Shown here piece by piece: positions 55,084 to 64,000 of a stretch of DNA of 64,000 nucleotides. The stretch spans positions 95,790,001 to 95,854,000 of the forward strand of contig OZ231127.1 in the NCBI GenBank assembly GCA_965153355.1. The letters are read 5' to 3'. The first letter of the stretch is position 1. The number at the start of each line of letters is the position of its first letter. This DNA comes from Flaccisagitta enflata (lineage: Eukaryota > Chaetognatha > Sagittoidea > Aphragmophora). Position numbers and translations under genes: made by a program. The notes under the pieces were generated by a model. That model searched no databases. It was not told where the DNA came from and was given only the letters and a program-made list of their open reading frames with translations.

Positions 55084-55305
55084 CCTCTCTACAATAGGCC
55101 TTGTCCGTCCGTCTGGCGGTCGATTGGTCCGTCCGTCGGTCCGTTGGTCCCTTGTGATCGAGTCAAAAAGTGGAAAATTGAACGTTTCAGCTACTTCCTA
55201 TGTTTGTTGATGTGAGTTGGGGTGAGAGTTGGGTTGTGGATGGGGGTTCGATGCCCTTGCACAACCGTCCGCAACTATAGTGTGACCCCTCGTCACTTGT
55301 TCATG
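55084..55305 (+). mobile_element. HINE-like element (variant G)
   Basis: (GTCS)n then 'gatgcccttgcacaaccgtc' and 'gtgacccctcgtcacttgtt', matching 32580-32765. Confidence 0.65.
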
Positions 55306-55536
55306 TAGATGTCATTGATCCCACTTCAATGCTCGCGTTATTTATTTGCCTTACATGTCAGGACAAAAAAATCTCTCATCTATGCCTATACCACCAATCC
55401 TTTTTCTATGACAGTATTACAAATGCTTCTTCCCTATTAGTATTCAATACATTTTTCTTTACCTGTATAACTTATCCCGTTGCTATACCTTCATCCCAAA
55501 TTCTATTCTCATGCCTATCTCTTTACTTCCACTATG
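55306..55536. other. Unassigned DNA left of the family D cluster
   Basis: No repeat or gene recognised. Confidence 0.35.
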
Positions 55537-55774
55537 AGGGGGCGTTTCTAGTCACAGACAATCGCGTTTTGAACCTGCCACTCGGTCGCTTGCTATGTTT
55601 GTTCGCTCGCACCGCTCACTCCGCTCGCTTCGCTCACTTGCTCTGTTCACGGGCTCGCTCACTCACTTCGCTCCCTCCCTTGTGGGACAGTTGAAATTCG
55701 TAAACATATGTTCACACTGTTATCATGTGCCATGTGAACAAACGCGTTTTTCATCTTCACTAGAAACACGCCCT
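55537..55774 (+). mobile_element. Family D MITE, first of three
   Basis: 'gggggcgtttctagtcacag' to 'cttcactagaaacacgccc', with TGA on both sides. Confidence 0.85.
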
Positions 55775-55929
55775 GATTGCAGTACCAACACCAACAGCCT
55801 TGCTCCCAACGACGCAATATCCTTGCTCAAAATATTTTTACCATCACATCAATTTCAATATCCCTTTTCCCACTTCAGTTCAGATATCCCTACTCCCACT
55901 TTGAATCCGGTATCCTTGCTCCCACTTTC

Positions 55930-56199
55930 AGGGGGCGTTTCTAGTCACAGACAATCGCGTTTTGAACCTGCCACTCGGTCGCTCGCTACGTTTGTTTGCT
56001 CGCACCGCTCACTCCCCTCACTCGCTCCGCAGCGTTCCGCTTTGCTACGCTCGCTTCGCTCGCTCGCTCCGTTCACGGGCTCGCTCACTCACTTCGCTCA
56101 CTCCCTCGTGGGACAGTTGAAATTCTTGAATATGTGTTCACAGTGTTATCGCGTTCCACGTGAACAAACGCGTTTTTTATCTTCACTAGAAACACGCCC
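55930..56199 (+). mobile_element. Family D MITE, second of three
   Basis: Same ends. The 150-bp spacer that follows ('tgattgcagtaccaacacca' onwards) repeats the spacer after the first copy, so the pair arose by tandem duplication. Confidence 0.85.
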
Positions 56200-56368
56200 T
56201 GATTGCAGTACCAACACCAACAGCCTTGCTCCTAACGACGCAATATCCTTGCTCAAAATATTTTTACCATCACATCAATTTCAATATCCCTTTTCCCACT
56301 TCAGTTCAGATATCCCTACTCCCACTTTGATTCGGGTATCCTTGCTCCCACTTTGATTCCAGTATCCC

Positions 56369-56633
56369 CGGCGTTTCTAGTCACAGACAATCGCGTTTTG
56401 AACCTGCCACTCGGTCGCTCGCTATGTTCGTTCGCTCGCACCGCTCACTCCGCTCACTCGCTCCGCAGCGCTCCGCTTCGCTACGCTTGCTTCGCTCGCT
56501 CGCTCTGTTCACGGGCTCGCTCACTCACTTCGCTCACTCCCTCGTGGGACGGTTGAAATTCTTGAGTATGTGTTCACGCTGTGCTCGCGTTCCACGGGAA
56601 CAAACGCGTTTTTCGTCTTCACTAGAAACACGC
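56369..56633 (+). mobile_element. Family D MITE, third of three
   Basis: Begins 'cggcgtttctagtcacagac' with a trimmed left end and ends normally. It follows the second copy of the spacer. Confidence 0.85.
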
Positions 56634-56749
56634 CCTGATTCCCGTATCCCCGGCGTGTGTATTATATTTCTTTTGGCGGCAAATGTAGATCAATTCAATC
56701 TGAATTTTCTTTTCAAACGCACCCATGAGAAAAAAAAAAAGAGAAAACG

Positions 56750-57095
56750 ATGTTATGGCTGAGACACGTAGATGAGATAGGGATAACTACATGTAAGTCA
56801 ACTGTAAATGATATTGAGAAAGAATGAGACACGCGATACCATATTCCATGTCCATGAGATAGAGATAACTACATTTGAATCAACAATGAATGAGATTGAG
56901 AAAGAATAAGACATGCGGTACCATGTCCCATGTCCATGAGATAGAGATAACTACATTTGAATCAACTATGAATGAGATTGAGATAGAATGAGACACATTC
57001 CATGTCCGTGAGATAGAAATATTTACCTGTAAATTATCTGTGATTGAGACTGAGAAAGAACGAGACACACACTCCCAAATTTCATGTCCATTACG
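56750..57095. repeat. ~80-bp tandem (ccatgagatagagataactacat)
   Basis: Four units with 'catgtccatgagatagagat' and 'gagattgagaaagaatgaga'. Further units continue at 57440-57480 and 57540-57660. Confidence 0.75.
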
Positions 57096-57097
57096 CC

Positions 57098-57438
57098 GAT
57101 TGCATCCCGTGACTTTTCAGAATCGCTCTTGTGCGCCCCCTTTGTAATGTGACACTCTCGATTTCATTTCAAATGAGCCAATGCGCAGCTCTCTAGCTTG
57201 ATGGGAGCCTTTTTTAGGGCCCGTTTGATTATAACATTGAATTGAATGGGAAAAATACCCTTAAGAATCCGCTTAACAAGATCCTTTTATTTTATTTGTT
57301 GATTTCAAATGGACCCTAAAAAAGGTTCCTCACAAAGTAGAAAGCTGCGCATTGGCTTGTTTGGGATAAAATTGTGAGTGTCACATTATGAAGGGGGCGC
57401 ACAAGAGCAATTCAGCAAAGTCCCGGGATGCAATTGTC
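57098..57438. mobile_element. 340-bp foldback MITE inside the tandem array
   Basis: Ends 'gattgcatcccgtgactttt' and 'aaagtcccgggatgcaat', with inverted 'gctcttgtgcgccccctt' and 'gccaatgcgcagctctct' inside. 'tgtccat' of the interrupted array occurs on both sides. Confidence 0.75.
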
Positions 57439-57684
57439 CATGAGATAGATGTTAATTAGTTGTGATTCAATGATTGAGTGCAGTAATTTGTCCTATATAA
57501 AACTCATACAATTAACCAAATAAGAAACATTAAAACTTGTCAGTGAGATTGAGATAGAATGAGACATATGCTATGATAGCAATATGGTAGCCCCGCAACA
57601 ACATTCCCAGTTAGTGAGAGAGAGATAACTATTTGTAAAGCAAACGCCTCTGAGAACAGGACGTGTACCATTTTTTTAGATTTT

Positions 57685-57790
57685 TAGATGCGTCCTCGCA
57701 TCTTTATAAAAGGCTCTGTCCGTAGGTAGGTAGGTAGGTAGGTAGGTAGGTAGGTAGGTAGGTAGGTAGGAAGGTAGGAAGGCAACGCGA
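57685..57790 (+). mobile_element. Family B (HINE-like) element with (TAGG)n core
   Basis: 'tttttagatgcgtcctcgcatc' hairpin start, 'tttataaaaggctctgtccg', then about 13 TAGG units. The far end is unclear. Confidence 0.7.
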
Positions 57791-57829
57791 GGGTTTCCTC
57801 TTCATTTCTCTTCATGTCTCTTATAAGTC

Positions 57830-58110
57830 TTCTGTCTCTTTTGTCTCTTTTGTCTCTTTTGTCTCTTTTGTCTCTTTCGTCTCTTTTGTCTCTTTTGTCT
57901 CTTTTGTCACTTTTGTCTCTTTTGTCTCTCATTGCTCCTAAATTTCTCTTATGTTTCATATGTATCTTATGTCTCTTATTTATTATGTCTTTTATCTCTC
58001 TCATGTCTCGCATGCCTCTAGTGTTTCATATGTCTCTTATGTCTCTTCATGTCTCTTTATGTCTCCTATGTCTCTCATGTCCCCTCTTGTTTTCCCTTGT
58101 GTCTTCATGT
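57830..58110. repeat. 9-bp (TCTCTTTTG)n and related tctctt minisatellite
   Basis: About 11 units of 9 bp to 57930, then looser 'atgtctctt' units. Confidence 0.9.
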
Positions 58111-58139
58111 CTCTTAAGATCTCTCCATGTCCATTTGTG

Positions 58140-58350
58140 TCTCTTCAGGGGGAGGAGGTGGGGGGTGGGGAGGCGTTGGTGGCGGAGGCGTTGGTGGCGG
58201 AGGCGTGGGAGTGGGGAGGCGTTGGTGGCGGAGGCGTGGGGGTGGGGATGCGTGGTTCAGGGGCTAGTGAGGAGGCATGGGGAGGCGAGGGGGGGTGAGG
58301 GGCGTAGGGAGATGGGGGGGGGGGAGGCGCGGGGGGGGGGGGGGAGGGTG
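58140..58350. repeat. G-rich minisatellite (ggcggaggcgtgg)
   Basis: 15-bp-type units 'gttggtggcggaggc' followed by long G runs to 58348. Confidence 0.9.
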
Positions 58351-58424
58351 TAATCATTTTATATTTTTCTTTTTATATTGATCTTTTTTTCCTCTTAAAA
58401 TATCCATGTTTGAATAAAACAAAG

Positions 58425-58770
58425 TAAACAAAATCAGTGACCGTTTGAAAGATCTTTGAAAGATCTTTCATTCTAGACCAATCCCAGCCTCCTAGCTTTA
58501 CTCCTTTGAAAATGACATTGGTTTAAAGTTAAATGGGTACATTTTGGTGATGCACCTTTTCAAACTTGACAATGAATACTCTTCAATCTTTTCTTTACTG
58601 CGTCTCAACAAATTGAGCAAAAAATGTGTGATTGGCGGCAAATGAAAGCTCTTTTAAATATCTTTCAAATGATCTATGATTTCAATTGATTTCTTGCAGT
58701 GCAAATGACAAAAATCAAATATAAAAGGTCCCTTATTCATATTTTTTGAAGAATTTACAGTTCAGACACA
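58425..58770. other. Decayed family F-like sequence
   Basis: 'gtgaccgtttgaaagatctt' and 'tcattctagaccaatcccag' phrases as in 18.9, 41.1 and 53.8 kb. No intact ends. Confidence 0.4.
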
Positions 58771-58924
58771 GATCCTGGAACCATTATCTTCTGTTTATCA
58801 TAAAATCTAAAATAATTGATGAAAACTCATGGGATTTGTGACATTCGCCTCATATGATGACTCTCTTTCCATTTCTCACAAAAAAATATTGATAAATCAT
58901 TTTTTTCACCAGAAATATCTTTGA

Positions 58925-59815
58925 GACAGCTGTAACCTTTTTTATGGTTCGCAGTGTATATCTTTGTATCATTACTATCTTCGTTGAAAGAAACGCAGCA
59001 GTTCTAGAAATAGCATCAACTTTGGAAGAGTATTGCCCCTAAACGAGTATAGCTACACACATGTAGATCGGAGAGTGTACCATAACAGGTCAAAAATATA
59101 AGCCAGTGCCTAGAGATGACAGCTATGGCATAAAAATGTTCTTAAGTATGTGTAGATCACACCTATATGGGGTTTTGCCTGCGTCATGATTCATCTAGGG
59201 ACATTTTTTTGCTCTTGAACTCAGTAGGTTCAACATTTTGGAGGCTCTGAATGGACAAGAGTATTTTCATCTGAGATTGGAATTTTGCGAGTTTTTTTTT
59301 AATAGGTCCTACAAATTTAGGAGCAGGTTTATTAAATTTTACACATGGCGTATTCAATCAATCCTGAACCTTTGCTAAAGATTTGACATCCTCCCTCTTA
59401 TCATAAGTACCATTTTTCATTTCTAGAATATTACCATATGAAATGGAAAAAACATTTTTTGCCGCATTTTGATTTCAGAGAAGTAGTTAACTTCAAGGGG
59501 CAAAAAGAGGCTTTGGATTAGCTATGACGCAGGTAAAAACCATATGTTTTCTTGCTCAGGGTGAGCAACTGTACTAGTTTCAGCCGTTTATTTAGGTCAA
59601 AAGTGCCAGCATGATTTCTTTTGTCTTGAGGTGACGCCTTCTGGGAACATAGTGCAATCTGGGAAGTGTAGCTTTATTCGTTTAAGAGCAGCATTATTCC
59701 AAAGTTGATGCTATTTCTATAATTGCTGCGTTTCTTTTGGCGGAGATAGTATATCTTAATATCTTTATAACGGGTGGTCTATAAAAATGTAGCTTTTGAT
59801 TCTTTTGAATATTAC
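58925..59815. repeat. ~890-bp inverted repeat
   Basis: 'gaaacgcagcagttctagaa' and 'atagcatcaactttggaaga' near 58988-59030 reappear inverted at 59685-59740 ('ccaaagttgatgctatttct'). The arms extend about 150-400 bp and are imperfect. Confidence 0.65.
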
Positions 59816-60077
59816 TTTTAAAATTTCTCCTAAGCAAAATTTTTTTTTTAGCTACCTAGATATAATTGGGGCCTACATGTTCCGTTATGAACATTTTTTA
59901 TGAGGAACAATATTTTCATTTCATCTTTAAAAAACTGAATTGAATTAGGGACCACTTAAAGAATTCTGCCTAAATTTGACTAAAAATCAATGATTTTAAC
60001 AAAATTTACTTTTGAATGAAGATAGTTGAATAAAAGTGGGTCTTACAAAACTATAAAAACCAAGACTTTTTAAGTAA

Positions 60078-60248
60078 CAAGGCCAACACCTATAAGTCGC
60101 ATGCGAGACTTACAGATTGACTTAGAATGACTTAGAATGACTTAGTTTACCCTTAAATGACTTAAAATGACTTAAAGAAATAAAATTGATAAAAAAAGTA
60201 AAATGGGGACGACCGACCGACGGACAAAGCGGGGTGTAGAGTCGCATG
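60078..60248 (-). mobile_element. Family A variant with (GACTTAGAAT)n core
   Basis: 'aacaaggccaacacctataagtcgcatg' start, 10-bp 'gacttagaat' units, (GACC)n, and end 'aaagcggggtgtagagtcgc'. Confidence 0.75.
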
Positions 60249-60249
60249 T

Positions 60250-60890
60250 TGGTTTATCATACATATTTTGAATTTGTATAGTTTAATCATATATGACGGC
60301 ATTCTTCCGAAGGCAACATTTGTGTTTCAACAGGAGCTAAAGTAAAAAATCAAAATGATTAAAATTCAATGATTAAACTAAAATAATCATTAGGATATAT
60401 CATGATTGATATTTTTTTTTGCATAACTTGCTTTCAAACATGAAAAAGAACCAAATAAAGCTAAGATTAATAAAGAAAATACAATGCAAATTACTGAAAA
60501 GTTTATTTTTGGTAACTGACAGGGGGCTGGTTAAAATTTTAAGATTGCATAGAAAATGAAAAAATGAGAAAACAAAAAACATAGTTCTCTTCTGAAATTG
60601 ATTACAAAGAGAACTAAGTTTCTGGAAATGCAACATTTCCCTGCATTTCAGAGTCTTAGAATATTAACGGCAAGAACAAAGAAAAAAATGAAAGCAAAAT
60701 TTCATTAAAAACCTTGATTTTCTTGCTTTTCTCATGTGAATTGCATAGTTAAAATTACTTTTGAGATCAGAATGTGATAGAAATAGTTACACCAAGTGTC
60801 TTCAAAGACAATTTATCTTTTAAAATCATTCTTGCACCATTATCGTTCAAAAATTGATGCAAAAATTTTAGTGAAACACTTGGTTTTCCT
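60250..60890. other. AT-rich DNA, no gene
   Basis: A 78-codon minus frame at 60400-60636 is A/T-driven and unconvincing. Confidence 0.4.
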
Positions 60891-60893
60891 TCA

Positions 60894-61307
60894 ACAAGGC
60901 CAACACCTATAAGTCGCGTGCGAGATTTACAGGGTAAGAAGGACTTAGAATGACTTAAAATGACTTAGAATGACTTAGAACGACTTAGAATGACTTAAAA
61001 TGTCCAAAAAGGACTTAAAATGTCTAAAAAACCTAATGACCAAAAATGACTTAAAGTAACTTAGAATGACTTTGAATAACTTGAAATGACTTAGAATAAC
61101 TATGACTCAAAATGACTCAAAATGACTTAGAATAACTATTAATGACTAAAAAAGACTTAAAATGACCTAAGAGTTGACGCTTTATTACAAAAAAAGTAAA
61201 GTGTGACGGACGGACGGACCGACGGACGGACGGACCGACGGACGGACGGACGGACCGACGGACGGACCGACAAAGCGGGGTGTAGAGTCGCGTGCACGCG
61301 ACTACAA
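60894..61307 (-). mobile_element. Family A variant, long copy
   Basis: 'aacaaggccaacacctataagtcgcgtg' start, about 250 bp of 'gacttaaaat' decamers, (GGAC/CGAC)n at 61205-61270, and end 'ggtgtagagtcgcgtgcacgcgact' with the intact palindrome. Confidence 0.85.
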
Positions 61308-61410
61308 ATTTGCCATCATATACAAATTCAGAAATTCATCATTTCAAATATTCACATAATAAACAGTTAAAGACAGCTTTTTCTTTTGTTCAGATACAGA
61401 GCTACCTTTT

Positions 61411-61760
61411 TAGTTGCGTGCACGCGACTCTACAACCCGCTTTGTCGGTCCGTCGGTCCGTCGGTCAGTCCGTCTGTCCGTCGGTCTGTCAGTCACACTT
61501 TACTTTTTTGTACTATAACGTCAACTCTTAGGTCATTTTAAGTCATTTTAAGTCATTTACAGTTATTCTAAGTCATTTTGAGTCAGTCTAAGTCATTTTA
61601 AGTCATTTTAAGTTATTTTAAGTCATTTTTGTTTTTATTGTTTTTTTAGTCATTTTAAGTCAATTTTGGTCATTTTAGGTCATTCGAAGTCATTGAAAGT
61701 CATTCTAAGTCATTCTAAGTCACTCTTTGTCTGTAAGTCTCGCACGCGACTTATAGGTTA
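61411..61760 (+). mobile_element. Family A variant, long copy in opposite orientation
   Basis: 'tagttgcgtgcacgcgactctacaac' start, (GTCS)n, 'aagtcattttaagtcatttt' decamers, and end 'tctcgcacgcgacttatagg'. It lies 100 bp from the previous copy, head to head through the hairpin ends. Confidence 0.85.
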
Positions 61761-61919
61761 CGTTTCTTCAAGCACGGTAATACTTGGATATCACTTATTT
61801 TCAGCCTTTTTGTTTTTAAAACATGATGTACTGAGCCTAAAATACAAATTTCATCATCTTAGCTTGATAAAATCAACTGTCGATTTCCCTTCATTTATCA
61901 CCACTGTAAGGTGGTTGAG

Positions 61920-62850
61920 GTGAAAATGTTGAAATTTGGTCGCTTTTGGCTCAAAATTGGGCCACTTTGCGTTTGAAATTGAAACCAAAATCCATGAGAT
62001 TATAAAACTAGAGTTCAAGAGCTAATCAGTGGTGCAATCTGCATGTTGCTATCATTTATTGTTAAGATTTAAGAGCTTTTCAAAGATGGAAGGGTATGAG
62101 GGTTATTTCATCAGATGAACTAGGTGGTCAATTTTGACATTTTTTACAATTCTTAATATATCTCCGCTTTGGATGGACCAATTTGGATGAAATTTGTAAC
62201 CAAACTGAAGATTTTTTGATGCTCTTACTGAATCTGGCAACATTTTTGATTGATATGACCCTCAATATTTTGGAGAGACTCTAGAAGCAGGAGTTAAAAA
62301 GAGAATTTTTTTCGTCATTATGGCTACTTTGGTCGTAAAATTAGGGCACCACCGAGCTAGGAAAAGACAAAAAAATCCATGAGCAAATTAAACTTCAGCT
62401 CAAGATCTAACCAGTGGTGCAATCGGCATGTCAATATGTTAAAGTATTTGGCAGAGCTTTAAAAATCAGTAAGTATTATAAAATGACATTTTTTGGTAAT
62501 TTTGCTCATTTTCAAAATCCATGAAATTATAAAACTAGAGCTTCATGACTAACCAGTGGTGCAATCCGCATGTTGCTATCATTTTTAGTCGCGGACACGC
62601 GACTCTACTCCTTGCCGTGTCGGTCGGTAGGTCGGTAGGTCGGTCCCGTAACCTTTTTGAATTCCGAGAGGTTTTCTCACCACTGCTCCTGCCCAACCGT
62701 CCGCGACTGGATTGCCGTGTATCCGGCCTTGTTTGTTAAGATTTAAGAGCTCTTCAAAGATGGAAGGGTATGAGGGTTATTTTACTTGATGAATTTGGTG
62801 TTCAATTTTGACATTTTTTACAGTTTTTGATAAATCTCCGCTTTGGAGGG
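61920..62850. repeat. Family E sequence (palindrome relative), interrupted
   Basis: Contains 'atccatgagattataaaact', 'agtggtgcaatctgcatgtt' and 'caaagatggaagggtatgag', matching modules of the 33.8-36.4-kb palindrome. A family A element splits it at 62577-62738. A further fragment lies at 63100-63375. Confidence 0.75.
62577..62738 (+). mobile_element. Family A (HINE-like) element with identifiable empty site
   Basis: 'tttttagtcgcggacacgcgac' to 'gccgtgtatccggccttgttt'. The same host sequence without it reads 'gttgctatcatttattgtta' at 62044-62063. Confidence 0.85.
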
Positions 62851-62857
62851 ACCAATG

Positions 62858-63000
62858 TGGTGATATTCAATGGGAATTTGAGGCTTGAGAAGCTTGGGGG
62901 GGAACAAATGTACGGACGTACGGACGGACAGAAGGACGTATGGAAATTCACCCTTGTGTCCTACGTGACATCAGTCCTTTTGGGGCACTGCCCAAAAAAG
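62858..63000 (+). mobile_element. Family C fragment
   Basis: 'gatattcaatgggaatttga', (GGAC/GTAC)n, 'tcacccttgtgtcctacgtg' and 'ggggcactgcccaaaa'. Confidence 0.65.
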
Positions 63001-63375
63001 TGACAAAAAACAACCTTTAAGATACTATTTTGTGTGGGGGGGAAGGGCAGAGGAGTCTGGGTGGGGCTGGATGCGTAACTTGTTTAATTTGCCCATGGAT
63101 TTCATTTCGTTTTCAAACTCCAAAGCGCCCGAAATTTGTGACTAAAGTTACCAAAATGACAAAAAGTTGACTTTTTTTCACCTGCTTCTCGAGTTTCCCA
63201 CTGATCTTTGAAGCTCTGCCAAATCTATATGCTTTAACATATTGACATGCCGATTGCATCACTGGTTAGATCTTGAGCTGTAGTTTAATTTGCTTATGAA
63301 TTTTTTGTCTTTTTCTAGCTCGGAAGTGCCCAAATTGTATGACCAAAGTAGCCAAAATTGCGAGAATAAAATTTA

Positions 63376-63530
63376 CTTTTTGGGCAGCGGCCCCAAAAAT
63401 CCTGTAGAACACAGGGGGACTTTCATTCGTCATTCCGTCCGTCTGTTTGTCCCCCCAAGGCCTCTCAGACTTAAAATTTGCTCTCTCAGGCCTGAAATAT
63501 GCTGGGTCGTGCTAAAGGGAGGCAAAGATC
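63376..63530. mobile_element. Family C fragment
   Basis: 'tttttgggcagcggccccaa' start, 'cctgtagaacacagggggac', (GTCC)n and 'aggcctctcagacttaaaat' core. The right end is not found. Confidence 0.6.
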
Positions 63531-63945
63531 GTTAGTACTTGCTCCTGTAGGAAGAAAGGTTAGTATATTGATCTGAGAGAAATCGTCCGTATGTGTGTCC
63601 GGGTATTTGTAATTGTACGCGTTGAAAAATCCGCCCTCTGAAAAAAAAATTTATGAGACGTATCGCGTTTTCTGGAAAGGAAATATTATTAGCGCATTCG
63701 TACGAAGATTCTCAGATTACTATCAGCGTCCCGTACATCGAGGTTTTCCAATCAATGAGCGTTTATGTTGAACCTGTGCGGAAAGACTCAAAGAAGAGGC
63801 GATACGAAATTGTTCATATGTCAATCAATTAAGCATCATAAATCCTGTTTCTGCACTCTGCTCTCTTTTTTTTTCGATTTTCAATGATCAATCAACCTGT
63901 CTGTCTACTCCTCAGTCAATCAATCGACCTGTATATGATCTGAAG
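63531..63945. other. Unassigned DNA
   Basis: Mixed composition. No gene or repeat recognised. Confidence 0.35.
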
Positions 63946-63949
63946 AGTG

Positions 63950-64000
63950 AAGCAATGACGGGATTCGAACCGTAGACGTTTTTTCCGAGATGTAGTGATT
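63950..64000 (-). tRNA. tRNA-like 3' half (gene, pseudogene or SINE), cut by window end
   Basis: The minus strand reads 'cggttcgaatcccgtcattgc', a B-box/T-arm (GGTTCGAATCC) followed by a plausible acceptor strand. The preceding bases could be a long variable arm. The T-stem pairing is imperfect and the 5' half lies outside the window, so a SINE or tRNA pseudogene is equally possible. Confidence 0.35.

Noticed and set aside
55595-56356. 253-aa Arg/Ser-rich frame
   Set aside because: It crosses two family D MITEs and their duplicated spacer; similar peptides occur wherever the MITE occurs.

Overview
The window reads as repeat-dense nuclear DNA of an animal, probably an aquatic invertebrate. 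I cannot name the phylum. The reasons are short spliced genes with GT..AG introns, metazoan gene families (XK-related membrane protein, Tc1-type and Mutator-like transposases, a tRNA-derived SINE), degenerate TTAGGG sequence, and hundreds of bases of (CT)n, (GA)n, (CA)n, (GTT)n and (GACG)n. Most long open frames are translations of microsatellites (poly-SL, RE, HT, VC, KERK) and are not genes. All coordinates and alignments were made by eye, so boundaries of degenerate repeats may be off by several bases.

Three protein genes are well supported. The first (15497..17740, minus) is a two-exon XK-related-like multi-pass membrane protein; its intron holds a dispersed repeat and a (CAAAAA)n tract lies just upstream of its start codon. 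The other two sit inside one apparently intact mobile element at 42167..47614. One is an I-PpoI-like His-Cys box endonuclease (42883..43490, plus, two exons; the first exon is very short). The other is a Mutator-like DDE transposase (44622..46801, minus, two exons) with an extra zinc finger between the second Asp and the Glu. The two genes converge. They are flanked by two 573-bp DIRECT repeats that look identical base for base, and the whole unit is bordered by a 7-bp target-site-like duplication (tattgta). A DNA transposase between LTR-like direct repeats, paired with a homing-type nuclease, is the most unusual thing here. A weak membrane-protein exon (22260..22575) and a dead Tc1-like C-terminus (6873..7118) complete the coding content.

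Layout: 1-2850 minisatellites and CT/GA tracts; 2850-4776 a 1.9-kb palindrome; 5-13.4 kb MITEs, two related foldback elements with a shared apex, a SINE and a Tigger-like MITE; 14.4-15.1 kb an 18-bp minisatellite; 15.5-17.9 kb the XK-related gene; 18.9-24.9 kb nested non-autonomous elements and (GAAA)n; 25-28.2 kb minisatellites of 64, 66 and 105 bp; 28-33.2 kb dispersed elements; 33.8-36.4 kb a 2.6-kb palindrome; 37.3-41.1 kb long (CA)n, a 36-bp minisatellite, GGAAGC arrays and TTAGGG-like DNA; 42.2-47.6 kb the two-gene transposon; 47.9-64 kb more elements and minisatellites, with a tRNA-like 3' half at the very end.

The non-coding repeats fall into a few recurring families. Family A has a T-rich edge, a perfect GTCGCGTGCACGCGAC-type hairpin, a (GTCS)n core and a GGCCTTGTT end; it resembles Helentron-associated (HINE/pearl-like) elements. 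Family B is a GATGCG..CGCATC hairpin relative of A. Family C carries GGGCAGCGGCCC and TGTCCTACAGGACA hairpins around a variable minisatellite core. Family D is a 250-290-bp MITE with GGGCGTTTCTAGT-type inverted termini. Family F is a 600-bp foldback MITE inserting at TA. Family E is the material of the large palindrome and its fragments near 62 kb.
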